Origin: a bacterium
GTDB lineage: Bacteria > Sumerlaeota > Sumerlaeia > MVZB01
Direction: 5' to 3'
NCBI GenBank assembly: GCA_021372575.1
Contig: JAJFUE010000116.1
Span: 1-38,410, forward strand
DNA length: 38,410 bases
Part shown: positions 23,911 to 31,897 of the stretch, in pieces
How the letters are laid out: every line of letters begins with the position of its first letter
How positions within the stretch are numbered: the first letter of the stretch is position 1
Translations under genes and position numbers: made by a program
Notes under the pieces: generated by a model
Seen by the model: the letters and a program-made list of their open reading frames with translations, nothing else
What the model was told of the DNA's origin: nothing
The model's database searches: none

Positions 23911-25434
23911 CTACTTTTGCGCGATCGGGGCCAGTGGCGTTTTGCCGACGACTTCGACGATGTGCTGCGCCGAGGGTTCGAGCGCCTGCGCGTAGGGGCG
24001 CGGGTAGAGGCCGATCCAGAACGCGAAAATAATTAATACGACGAGCGTGAGGATTTCGCGCATGTCGAGGTCGGAGACTTTTTTGTTTTCTTCCTTGTCC
24101 AGCGGGCCGAAGAACGTCATTTGCACCATGCGGAGCAAATAAACCGCGGCGAGGATCACGCCGGTGGCCGCGATCACGGCCGCGATCTTGTGCGTCATGA
24201 ACGTGCCGACGAGGATCCAGAATTCGCCGATGAAACCGTTCAGGCCGGGCAGACCGACGGAGCTCAGCACGAGAATCACCGTGAGCGTCGCATAGACCCG
24301 CATGTTGTAGGCGAGGCCGCCGAACTCCTTGAGCTCGCGCGTGTGGCGGCGCTCGTAGAGATAACCGACACACAGGAACAGCCCGCCGGTCGAGATGCCG
24401 TGGTTGATCATCTGCAGCGTCGCGCCGACGATTGCTTCCTTCTGGAACGCGAAAATCCCGAGCATGATGAAGCCCATGTGGCTCACCGAACTGTAGGCGA
24501 CAAGTCGTTTCAAATCCGACTGCGCGAACGCGGTCAGCGCGCCGTAAATGATGCCGACGACCGCGAGGGCGATCATCAGCGGAGCGACCTGCACCGAAAG
24601 GTTCGGGAACAGCGGGATCGCGAAGCGCAGGATGCCGTACACGCCGGTCTTGAGCAACACGCCGGCCAGGATCACGGAACCGGCGGTCGGAGCCTCGGTG
24701 TGGGCGTCGGGAAGCCACGTGTGCAGTGGGAAGATCGGGACCTTGATGAGGAACGCCAGCATGAAGCCGGTAAAGATCATCACCGCGAGCCGCGGGTCGA
24801 TCTTGTCGCTGATCGTCAACAGGTCGGCGAGCGCGAAGCTGCCCGAGCCGGCCAGCGCACGGTGCTGGAAGTAAAGCGCGAGGATCCCGAGCAGCATCAG
24901 GACCGACCCGGCGAACGTGAACAGGAAGAATTTCATCGTGGCATAGATGCGGTTGACCGAGCCAAACACGCCGATCAGGAAATACAGCGGAACGAGCATC
25001 AGTTCCCAGAAGATGTAGAAAACGATGAGGTCGAGGGCGAGGAACGTGCCGATGATGCCGGTCTGGAGCAGCAGCAACCAGAAGTAGAACTCACGCTGGC
25101 GGCTGTCGATCGCGGTCCACGAACCAAGCACGGAGAGGACCATCAGCACGTTCGTCAGCACGATGAGCGAACCCGAAAGGCCGTCGAGGCCAAGCAGGAA
25201 CTTGATGCCGACGATCGGGATCCAGTCGGCGGAGACCGAAGCCGTCCATTCGGCGGGGGCAATGACGATCCCGGCCACGAACTTCACCGAGATGAGGAGC
25301 GTGATCATCGTGGCGACGAGGGCAACGACGCGCGCCAGCGGACGCGGGAAGGCGATGAGCAACACGGCCGCGATCGCGGGAATGAACGTCATCGCGATCA
25401 GCCAGAAGGAGTTCAGGTTCGTCAATGGGGGCAT
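23911..25434 (-). CDS. nuoM: NADH-quinone oxidoreductase subunit M
   Basis: NuoM is one of three antiporter-like proton-pumping subunits of complex I, with about 14 membrane helices. The 507-residue protein carries the key glutamate in FYIFWELMLVPLYFLIG, the lysine in AFLIKVPIFPLHTWLPDAH with the following TEAPTAGSVILAG, and the second-half segment SDLKRLVAYSSVSHMGF. Length is normal. The ATG at 25434 has AGGA 9 nt upstream. It is the last nuo gene of the right-hand set and is followed within 10 bp by the phosphatase gene. A CACGAA-rich repeat fills the gap to nuoL. Confidence 0.97.
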   Translation of the reverse strand: MPPLTNLNSFWLIAMTFIPAIAAVLLIAFPRPLARVVALVATMITLLISVKFVAGIVIAPAEWTASVSADWIPIVGIKFLLGLDGLSGSLIVLTNVLMVLSVLGSWTAIDSRQREFYFWLLLLQTGIIGTFLALDLIVFYIFWELMLVPLYFLIGVFGSVNRIYATMKFFLFTFAGSVLMLLGILALYFQHRALAGSGSFALADLLTISDKIDPRLAVMIFTGFMLAFLIKVPIFPLHTWLPDAHTEAPTAGSVILAGVLLKTGVYGILRFAIPLFPNLSVQVAPLMIALAVVGIIYGALTAFAQSDLKRLVAYSSVSHMGFIMLGIFAFQKEAIVGATLQMINHGISTGGLFLCVGYLYERRHTRELKEFGGLAYNMRVYATLTVILVLSSVGLPGLNGFIGEFWILVGTFMTHKIAAVIAATGVILAAVYLLRMVQMTFFGPLDKEENKKVSDLDMREILTLVVLIIFAFWIGLYPRPYAQALEPSAQHIVEVVGKTPLAPIAQK

Positions 25435-25467
25435 GGAAAGCGTTCCTAATGCAAATTCAATTCAGGT

Positions 25468-25529
25468 CACGAAAAACAAATTCAAATGCAGTTCACGAAA
25501 TTCACGAAAGCACTCACGAAAGACACGAA
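25468..25529. repeat. CACGAA-type short repeats in the nuoL-nuoM gap
   Basis: CACGAA starts at 25468, 25494, 25503, 25515 and 25524; two of the spacings are exactly 9 bp. The same motif is found upstream of pncA (8813-8850). No gene lies in the 116-bp gap. Confidence 0.65.
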
Positions 25530-25550
25530 AAAGAACCGGAGATACTTTCT

Positions 25551-27503
25551 TTATTTGAACCAAATAATGAGCCCGATCACGATGTTGGCTCCCAATAAGA
25601 AAATCAGAACGTACGCCTGCGCCTGGCCGTTCTGCAGCGCGCGGATGAATCGGCTGCCGAGCGAGGCCGCGCCGGCGATCCCGTGCATGATGCCGTCGAT
25701 GACCCAGCGGTCGAACCACGTCGCGAGCTTCGCGAGGCCCCACGTGCCGCCGGCCACGTACTTCATGTAGAAATCGTCCCACCACCAGCGATAAAGGCTG
25801 ATTTTGTAAAGCAGCCGGAAGCGTTTCGCGAGCCGGCGGGCGCCTTCGGGCCATTTCGCCAGCGTGTAGCGATACGCAAGCGCCACGCCGGCGATCGCGA
25901 TCACGCCCGACAGGGCCATCAGCGCGAGCTCGAGCGAGGGGCTGTGCATCTCGTGAGCGTGCGCCTCGGCGACCTTGCGCGCGGGCTCGAGCACCGGCTC
26001 GAGCAGGTTGTTGACACCGCGCCACGTGCCTTCGCCGAACACGCCCGGCAGGTTCAGCGCGCCGGCCACGATCGCGCCGAAGGCAAGCAGGACCAGCGGC
26101 ACGGTCATCGTCCACGGCGACTCGTGCGCGTGATGCTGCTTGTCGTGCGAGAGCCGGCCCGTCCCCTCGAACGTCATGAAATACGCGCGGAACGAATAGA
26201 CGGCGGTCATCAGCGCGGTGATCACGGCGATGATCCACAGGAGCATCGAGCCCGGCGCGCCGGACGCGAACACGCTCCACAGGATCTCGTCCTTGCTGAC
26301 AAACCCGGCGAGCAGCGGCAGGCCCGCGATCGACGCGCACGCGATGCAGAACGTCCATGCGGTGACCGGCATGTATTTGCGCAGGCCGCCGAGATGGTCG
26401 AGGTCCTGCGCGTGCGCGGCGTGGATCACCGAGCCGGCGCCGAGGAACAGGCATGCCTTGAAGAACGAGTGCGTGAACACGTGGAAGATGCCCGCGCCGA
26501 ACGCGCCGACGCCGCACGCCAGGAACATGAAGCCGAGCTGGCTCACGGTCGAATAGGCGAGGACTTTCTTGATGTCCTGCTGCGTGAGCGCGATCGAGCC
26601 GGCCACGAACGCGGTGGCGGCGGCCACGCCGGCGATCACGGTCATCGTCGCCGGCGCGAGGACGAACAGCCCCGACATGCGCACGACGAGATAGACGCCG
26701 GCGGTGACCATCGTGGCGGCGTGGATCAGCGCGCTCACGGGCGTCGGGCCGGCCATCGCGTCCGGCAGCCACGTGAACAGCGGGATTTGCGCGCTCTTGC
26801 CGGTGCAACCAAGAAACAGCGCAAGCGTCACGACGGTCACGAACGCGCCACCGTAGGCAAGCGGGCCGACGCCGGCCGCGCCCTGCTCGGCGGCGAGAAT
26901 AATCTTCTGGATGTCCAGCGTCCCGAGCGCGGCGAACAGCATCATCATCCCGACGAGAAAACCGAAATCGCCGATTCTATTAACAATAAACGCTTTTTTT
27001 CCCGCGTCGGGCGCGCCGGGCAGGTCCATGTAGTAGCCGATCAGCAGGTACGAGCAAAGGCCGACGCCTTCCCATCCGATGAACACGACGGGCAGGCTGT
27101 CGCCGAGCACCAACACGAGCATGCTGAAATCGAACAGGCCGAGAAACGAGAAAAAGCGGTTGAAACCGGGGTCGCCGGCCATGTAGCCCATCGAGTACAG
27201 GAAGACCATGAAGCTCACGCACGTGACGTAGAGGAGCATCAGGCACGTGAGTTGATCGACGCGGAACCCGATCGTGATGTCGATGGCGCCGTTGCTCATC
27301 CAGCGCCACAGCGTGACGTTAAAAGGTGTGAACCCGCCCCACATCGCGCGGATGAAAAGCGGAATCGAAATTGCGGCCGAGCCGCCCATGCACGCCACCG
27401 CGATCCAGCCGCCGAGGCGCCCCAGCCAGCGGCCGAACAGGCCGTTGATCAGGAACGCCGCCAGCGGCAACGCGGGAATGAGGACGATGAGGAACCCGTT
27501 CAT
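25551..27503 (-). CDS. nuoL: NADH-quinone oxidoreductase subunit L
   Basis: NuoL is the distal antiporter-like pump of complex I and carries the long lateral helix. The 650-residue protein shows VFIGWEGVGLCSYLLIGYY, the lysine region GKSAQIPLFTWLPDAMAGP followed by TPVSALIHAATMVTAGVYL, and QQDIKKVLAYSTVSQLGFM. The C-terminal ~150 residues include the hydrophobic and amphipathic segments of the lateral helix and its anchor. AGGT lies about 10 nt before the ATG. It follows nuoN after a gap that holds a hexamer repeat. Placement after nuoN is unusual, since nuoK usually precedes nuoL directly. Confidence 0.97.
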   Translation of the reverse strand: MNGFLIVLIPALPLAAFLINGLFGRWLGRLGGWIAVACMGGSAAISIPLFIRAMWGGFTPFNVTLWRWMSNGAIDITIGFRVDQLTCLMLLYVTCVSFMVFLYSMGYMAGDPGFNRFFSFLGLFDFSMLVLVLGDSLPVVFIGWEGVGLCSYLLIGYYMDLPGAPDAGKKAFIVNRIGDFGFLVGMMMLFAALGTLDIQKIILAAEQGAAGVGPLAYGGAFVTVVTLALFLGCTGKSAQIPLFTWLPDAMAGPTPVSALIHAATMVTAGVYLVVRMSGLFVLAPATMTVIAGVAAATAFVAGSIALTQQDIKKVLAYSTVSQLGFMFLACGVGAFGAGIFHVFTHSFFKACLFLGAGSVIHAAHAQDLDHLGGLRKYMPVTAWTFCIACASIAGLPLLAGFVSKDEILWSVFASGAPGSMLLWIIAVITALMTAVYSFRAYFMTFEGTGRLSHDKQHHAHESPWTMTVPLVLLAFGAIVAGALNLPGVFGEGTWRGVNNLLEPVLEPARKVAEAHAHEMHSPSLELALMALSGVIAIAGVALAYRYTLAKWPEGARRLAKRFRLLYKISLYRWWWDDFYMKYVAGGTWGLAKLATWFDRWVIDGIMHGIAGAASLGSRFIRALQNGQAQAYVLIFLLGANIVIGLIIWFK

Positions 27504-27521
27504 ATCTGTTTAACCTATCAT

Positions 27522-27562
27522 CTCGTGCTCGTGCTCGTGCTCGTAATCGTAATCGTAATCGA
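27522..27562. repeat. Hexamer repeat CTCGTG/AATCGT in the nuoN-nuoL gap
   Basis: Four CTCGTG-type units (the last one CTCGT) are followed by AATCGT, AATCGT and AATCGA. The same two unit types, in the same order and orientation, occur at 29415-29479, and in the opposite orientation at 37446-37481. Confidence 0.85.
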
Positions 27563-27590
27563 ACTGCCCTCGAACAATTCCAACCCTGCG

Positions 27591-29060
27591 TCACCCATGA
27601 TACAGCCACGGGAAAATCGCGAACACGAACACGCACGCGGCGGCAAGGCCGACGGCCAGGATCTGGGCGTCGCCCATGACGCCCGGCTTTTCCGCACCTT
27701 CGGCGGGCTCGGCCATGTACATCGTGATCACCACGCGCAGGTAATACGTCACGGACACCACCGAGGCGAGGATACCGACGACGGCCAGCCAAATGTGACC
27801 ACCCTCGATCGCCATGCCGAACAGGTAGAGCTTGCCGAAGAAGCCGACGGTTGGGGGAATTCCGATCAATGAGATCATCGCCAGGGCCATGCAGGCCGCG
27901 CGCAGCGGGGCGCGGCGGCCGAGTCCCGCCCACGACGCGATCGGGCCTTCGCCCTCGGGCGCCAGCGCGCTGATCACGCCGAACGCAAGGAGCGTCATGA
28001 GCGTGTAGGCCAGCATATAATACGCAATCGCGTCCTCGGCCGCGCCGAGCAGACCGGGTTTCGCAAGCACCACCACGAGCGGGATCATCATGTAGCCGCT
28101 GTGCGCGATCGACGAATACGCGAGCAGCCGCTTGACGTTGGGCTGCACCACGGCGCCGACGTTGCCGACGATCATCGACGTCATAACGACGGCGTAGAAC
28201 GCGGCCCACACGCCGGCCGGGATCGCCTTGAAGCCCGCGGCCATCGCGACGAGGTGGTAGAGCGCGGTGAAGCCGGCGACCTTGGTCCCCGTCGCCAGGG
28301 CGGCGACGACCGGCGTCGGCCCGCCCTCATACACGTCCGGCGCATACATGTGGAAGGGCGCGAGCGTGATCTTGAAACCGAAGCCGACAATGAGCAACCC
28401 CATGCCGAGTGCGAACATGTCCGGTTGGACCGCGCCTTTCGCGTCGAACAGCGCCTTGAGGATCGCCTCGTATCGGGTCTGGCCGTGCGTCGCGCCATAG
28501 ACGAACACGATGCCCATCAGCAGGAACGCCGCGGCGGTCGAGCCGACGATGAAGTATTTGAAGCCGGCCTCGGTCGAGCGCGCGTTGCGCTTTTCGATGC
28601 CGAGCAAAACGTAGAACGTGATCGACAGGAGCTCGAAGTTGAGGAACAGCGCAAGGAGCTCGCTCGAGCGGCCGAGCGCCATCATCGCCATCGCGGCGAA
28701 AAGAAGCAGCGCGTAGTATTCGCCGTGCGGCACGAGCCGCCCGCGCAGCCAGCGCGGCGAAATGGCGATCAAATACAGCGCCATGCCGAGGATCACGTTG
28801 TCGGCAAGGAACGTCAGGCGGTCCAGGACGAGCGCGCCGCTGAACGCATGTTGCGGCGCGGCCGGCATGCCCATCCCATTCAGGACAAACAGCGCCGCGG
28901 CGACGCCCAGCCCGCTGATCCACGGCAGCGCGCCGCGCCAGCCGCGCGGCATCAGCACGTCGGCGGCAAGAACGATAATCGCGGCCCCGAGCAGCACAAG
29001 CAGCGGCGAGGTCAGCAGCAGCGACTGGACAACCTGGGCGTAAAACAGTTTTGGATCCAC
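27591..29060 (-). CDS. nuoN: NADH-quinone oxidoreductase subunit N
   Basis: NuoN is the antiporter-like pump nearest the NuoK/J/A/H end of the membrane arm. The 489-residue protein has the glutamate in LFLNFELLSITFYVLLG, the central lysine in GFGFKITLAPFHMYAPD with VYEGGPTPVVA, and NVKRLLAYSSIAHSGYM, all typical for NuoN and not NuoL or NuoM. It starts 15 bp after nuoK. In most genomes nuoN is the last gene of the cluster; here the order is K-N-L-M. Confidence 0.96.
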   Translation of the reverse strand: MDPKLFYAQVVQSLLLTSPLLVLLGAAIIVLAADVLMPRGWRGALPWISGLGVAAALFVLNGMGMPAAPQHAFSGALVLDRLTFLADNVILGMALYLIAISPRWLRGRLVPHGEYYALLLFAAMAMMALGRSSELLALFLNFELLSITFYVLLGIEKRNARSTEAGFKYFIVGSTAAAFLLMGIVFVYGATHGQTRYEAILKALFDAKGAVQPDMFALGMGLLIVGFGFKITLAPFHMYAPDVYEGGPTPVVAALATGTKVAGFTALYHLVAMAAGFKAIPAGVWAAFYAVVMTSMIVGNVGAVVQPNVKRLLAYSSIAHSGYMMIPLVVVLAKPGLLGAAEDAIAYYMLAYTLMTLLAFGVISALAPEGEGPIASWAGLGRRAPLRAACMALAMISLIGIPPTVGFFGKLYLFGMAIEGGHIWLAVVGILASVVSVTYYLRVVITMYMAEPAEGAEKPGVMGDAQILAVGLAAACVFVFAIFPWLYHG

Positions 29061-29075
29061 AATCAGCAGTCCGCC

Positions 29076-29381
29076 TTAACGTTTAAGCAAGTCGAGTTTT
29101 TCGGCCTCGATGTTTTCGCGGTCGTCGAAAATTTTGATGAACAGCGCCAGCCCGACCGCCGCCTCGGCCGCCGCGATCGTGATCACGAACAGGAACACGG
29201 CCACGCCCTCGGGCTTGCCGAGCGACTGCGCGAGCGTGATGAATCCGAGGTTCGCGGCATTGAACATCAGCTCGATGCACATGAAGATCGTGATCGCATC
29301 GCGCCGCCACATGATGCCGATCGCGCCGATCGCGAAGATCATCACCGCCACGACAAGGTTTCCGGGGATCATGTATTCCAT
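29076..29381 (-). CDS. nuoK: NADH-quinone oxidoreductase subunit K
   Basis: NuoK is a three-helix membrane subunit with two buried glutamates in the proton path. The 101-residue protein shows them in FMCIELMFNAANL and AAAEAAVGLALF, with a normal length. GGAG lies 8 nt before the ATG at 29381. The 217-bp gap to nuoJ upstream is filled with several tandem repeats. Confidence 0.96.
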   Translation of the reverse strand: MEYMIPGNLVVAVMIFAIGAIGIMWRRDAITIFMCIELMFNAANLGFITLAQSLGKPEGVAVFLFVITIAAAEAAVGLALFIKIFDDRENIEAEKLDLLKR

Positions 29382-29414
29382 CGCCGTACTCCGTTCATCA
29401 GCCGTCCACCATAT

Positions 29415-29479
29415 TTCGTGCTCGTGCTCGTAATCGTCTTGCCAGCCGAAGCCTTGGCGAAGGCTGGAATCGTAATCGA
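29415..29479. repeat. Hexamer repeat interrupted by a hairpin, nuoJ-nuoK gap
   Basis: TTCGTG, CTCGTG, CTCGT and AATCGT (29415-29437) are followed by an imperfect palindrome CCAGCC...GGCTGG (29442-29467), then AATCGT and AATCGA (29468-29479). It looks like the repeat at 27522 with a short hairpin unit inserted. Confidence 0.75.
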
Positions 29480-29526
29480 TCCTTGCTCGTCCGCCTGTCC
29501 CTCGCTCACGCTCGGGCTACTGCATT

Positions 29527-29554
29527 CATTCCGCATTCCGCACTCCGCATTCTT
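29527..29554. repeat. Heptamer repeat CATTCCG, four units
   Basis: CATTCCG, CATTCCG, CACTCCG and CATTCTT stand in tandem in the nuoJ-nuoK gap. Confidence 0.75.
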
Positions 29555-29564
29555 ATTCAGTCCT

Positions 29565-29599
29565 GAGCACTAAGCACTAAGGACTAAGCACTAAGCACT
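29565..29599. repeat. Heptamer repeat AAGCACT, five units
   Basis: GAGCACT, AAGCACT, AAGGACT, AAGCACT and AAGCACT stand in tandem and run right up to the stop codon of nuoJ, whose TGA (complement of 29599-29601) shares its last base with the repeat. Confidence 0.8.
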
Positions 29600-30144
29600 C
29601 ATTTCCCCGCCTTCTCCGCCGTTTCGGTCACCGTCTCGACGCCTTGAACCAGGTGCCTGCGCGCGAGCACCACCGCCCCGATCACCGCGACCAGCAGCAG
29701 CACCGAAATCATTTCAAACGGGTAGAGATAATCTGTCAGGATCAGCCGGGCGACATGGTCGATCGTGACCGACGCCGCGGCGGTTGTTTCGGCCGGGGGG
29801 ATGAAGCCCGAGTAAATCACGGCGATGATTTGCGCGCCGATGCCCACGCCGAACAGCAAACCAAGCCAGCGCACCGGCCGGCTGCGCCTGGAAAGCGGCG
29901 CCTGTTTCCCCAGGTTCAGCAGCATGATCACGAACAGGAACAGGACCATGATCGCGCCGGCATAGACGATGACCTGCAGCGCCGCGGCGAGTTGCGCGTT
30001 CATCAGCACGAACAGCGACGCGATCGTCAGCATCGTCAGGATGAGGAACAGCGCGCTGTAGATCGCCTTCTTCGAGACGACAACCATCAGCGACCCGAAC
30101 AGCGCGAGAAATACGAACAGGTGATAAAGAATCTTCAGGAACAT
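29599..30144 (-). CDS. nuoJ: NADH-quinone oxidoreductase subunit J
   Basis: NuoJ is a five-helix membrane subunit whose third helix forms part of the coupling path to the pumps. The 181-residue protein has the conserved start region VVVSKKAIYSALFLILTML, then ALQVIVYAGAIMVLFLFVIM (the pi-bulge helix), and a last helix ISVLLLVAVIGAVVLARR. The C-terminal ~17 residues are hydrophilic and end next to a heptamer repeat. No Shine-Dalgarno sequence is clear; the 30-bp gap to nuoI carries three TTTCATC units. Confidence 0.95.
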   Translation of the reverse strand: MFLKILYHLFVFLALFGSLMVVVSKKAIYSALFLILTMLTIASLFVLMNAQLAAALQVIVYAGAIMVLFLFVIMLLNLGKQAPLSRRSRPVRWLGLLFGVGIGAQIIAVIYSGFIPPAETTAAASVTIDHVARLILTDYLYPFEMISVLLLVAVIGAVVLARRHLVQGVETVTETAEKAGK

Positions 30145-30149
30145 TTATT

Positions 30150-30170
30150 TTTCATCTTTCATCTTTCATC
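30150..30170. repeat. Heptamer repeat TTTCATC, three perfect units
   Basis: Three copies fill most of the 30-bp gap between nuoI and nuoJ, where the ribosome binding site of nuoJ would be expected. On the coding strand this reads GATGAAA three times. Confidence 0.8.
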
Positions 30171-30174
30171 ATTC

Positions 30175-30642
30175 CTAAAGCGGTTGATTGACCTTTAGCA
30201 CGATCGGCTCGCCGAATCCCTTGTCGGGCGCGTCGAGCATCTGCTCCTTGTTACACACGAAGTCGCTGCGCTTATAGTTGGCCATCTCGAAGATCGGGCC
30301 CATGACGATCGCGTCCTCGGGGCAGGCCTCCTCGCAGAACCCGCACCAGATGCAGCGGATCTGGTGGATCTGGTAAAGCCGCGCGTAACGCTCCCCTGCC
30401 CCGACCGGGCGCTTGGGGTCGTTCTCCTCGGCCTCGAGGTAGATCGCCTCGGGCGGACAGACCGCCGCGCACAACGCGCACGCCACGCAGCGCTCGAGTC
30501 CGTTCGAGTAGCGCTGCAGCCGGTGCCGCCCGCGATAAAACGCCGGCTGCGGCCGCTTGACCTCCGGGTAATTGAAGGTCACCGGCTTCTTCCAGATGTG
30601 CTTAAAGGTGACGGCAAGGCCCTTTATGAAATCAATGAGCAT
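30175..30642 (-). CDS. nuoI: NADH-quinone oxidoreductase subunit I
   Basis: NuoI carries the two 4Fe-4S clusters N6a and N6b that pass electrons to NuoB. The 155-residue ferredoxin-like protein has both motifs complete: CVACALCAAVCP and CIWCGFCEEACP, followed by the typical EDAIVMGPIFEMANYKR. The first residues are amphipathic and dock to the membrane arm. The start overlaps the end of nuoH by 11 bp. In the left nuo set this gene, if present, lies outside the window. Confidence 0.97.
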   Translation of the reverse strand: MLIDFIKGLAVTFKHIWKKPVTFNYPEVKRPQPAFYRGRHRLQRYSNGLERCVACALCAAVCPPEAIYLEAEENDPKRPVGAGERYARLYQIHQIRCIWCGFCEEACPEDAIVMGPIFEMANYKRSDFVCNKEQMLDAPDKGFGEPIVLKVNQPL

Positions 30643-31897
30643 GCCCCAGTATCCTTCTCTTGCGAGCTGTCAGAATGCGATCGATGGCAACGACCTGCAC
30701 GACTCCCGCCACGAGCAGCGCGATCGTGAGCGCCGGGCCGTCGGGCGTCGGCGCCGCCGAAATCGGCTTGGCCACCAGCGCGATGACCGCCGCCGTGACG
30801 ACCATGTTCACGAGCGCCGCCGGCAGCATCACCTTCCAACCCAAGTCCATGAGCTGATCGTAGCGGAACCGTGGCAGCGTGCCGCGAATCCAGACGAACA
30901 AACACACCAGCAGGAACACCTTGACGCTGAACCAGAACACGCCGATCACGGCCGAGCCGACGCCGCTCACGATCCCGAAGATCGGCTGGTCGATCATCGC
31001 GTAAACCGACGCCGGCAGCGGGATCGGCCCGTAAAAACCACCGAGGAACAGCGTCGTCAAAATCGCCGAGTAGCTGAACATGTTCATGTATTCGGCCATG
31101 AAAAACATCGCGAACTTCATCGAGCTGTATTCGGTGTGGAACCCCGCGCCGAGTTCGCTTTCGCCCTCAGGCAGGTCGAACGGCAGCCGGTTCGACTCGG
31201 CGAACCCCGCGATGAGGAACAGCGCCGCGCCGATCGGTTGCTTCCAGATGTTCCAGTTCCAAACGCCTTCCGACTGGATCCCGATCAGCCGGCTCAGGCT
31301 GAATGATCCCGCGATGAGCAGCACGCCGACGAGCGACAGGCTCAGCGCGATTTCGTAGCTGATCATCTGCGCGCTCGAGCGGATGCCGCCGATCAGCGAA
31401 TACTTGCTGTTTGACGAATACCCGGCCAGCACGATGCCATACACCGCAACGCCCGTCACGGCGAGGTAAAACAGGATTCCGACTTCAAGGTCGGTGATCG
31501 CGAGCGGGATCTTATACCAGTCGCCGAAGATGTTCAGCCCGATCGGCGGGCCGAACGGCACGATCGCCAGGATCATGATCGCCGGCACGAGCGTGATCAG
31601 CGGCGCGATCCGCCACAGGACCGGATCGACCGCGCGCACACGCACTTCCTCCTTGAGGAACAGCTTTGCGCCGTCGATGAACGCCTGCAGGATGCCGCCG
31701 ATGATGAACTTGCCTTTGAGGAATCCAAGGCCCGGGATGAAGTCGAGGCCGACGCGGTTGGGGCCGACGCGCTGCTGAATGCGCGCGATCAGCACACGCT
31801 CGAGCAGCACCATGAATGGGACCGCCGTCAGCACCGCGCCGAAAATCACAACGATTTTCACGGCGAAAATGATGTTCTCGATCAGCAGTCTGCTCAT
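30632..31897 (-). CDS. nuoH: NADH-quinone oxidoreductase subunit H, copy 2
   Basis: This 421-residue NuoH has LERVLIARIQQRVGPNRVG, SSAQMISYEIALSLSLVG, AESNRLPFDLPEGESELGAG and FHTEYSSMKFAMFFMAEY, all hallmarks of the quinone-site subunit. It is longer than the usual 320-360 residues. About 20 residues (LDFIPGLGFLKGKFIIGG) are inserted between GPNRVG and LQAFIDGAKLFLKEE compared with copy 1, and the C-terminus has an extra hydrophobic segment. The start overlaps the nuoG stop in ATGA and its end overlaps nuoI by 11 bp. It is clearly a distant paralogue of the nuoH at the left edge and not a recent duplicate. Confidence 0.96.
   Translation of the reverse strand: MSRLLIENIIFAVKIVVIFGAVLTAVPFMVLLERVLIARIQQRVGPNRVGLDFIPGLGFLKGKFIIGGILQAFIDGAKLFLKEEVRVRAVDPVLWRIAPLITLVPAIMILAIVPFGPPIGLNIFGDWYKIPLAITDLEVGILFYLAVTGVAVYGIVLAGYSSNSKYSLIGGIRSSAQMISYEIALSLSLVGVLLIAGSFSLSRLIGIQSEGVWNWNIWKQPIGAALFLIAGFAESNRLPFDLPEGESELGAGFHTEYSSMKFAMFFMAEYMNMFSYSAILTTLFLGGFYGPIPLPASVYAMIDQPIFGIVSGVGSAVIGVFWFSVKVFLLVCLFVWIRGTLPRFRYDQLMDLGWKVMLPAALVNMVVTAAVIALVAKPISAAPTPDGPALTIALLVAGVVQVVAIDRILTARKRRILGHAH

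Noticed and set aside
25468-25529. CACGAA repeats as a CRISPR array
   Set aside because: Units are only 6-9 bp, spacers are too short and uneven, and no cas gene is present.
25683-27872. Very long open frame on the plus strand (over 700 codons)
   Set aside because: It is antisense to nuoL; high GC at third positions leaves the opposite strand open. The product is a His/Arg/Glu-rich string without any domain.
28101-29573. Long plus-strand open frame opposite nuoN and nuoK
   Set aside because: Antisense shadow; composition is unnatural and it runs through the intergenic repeats.
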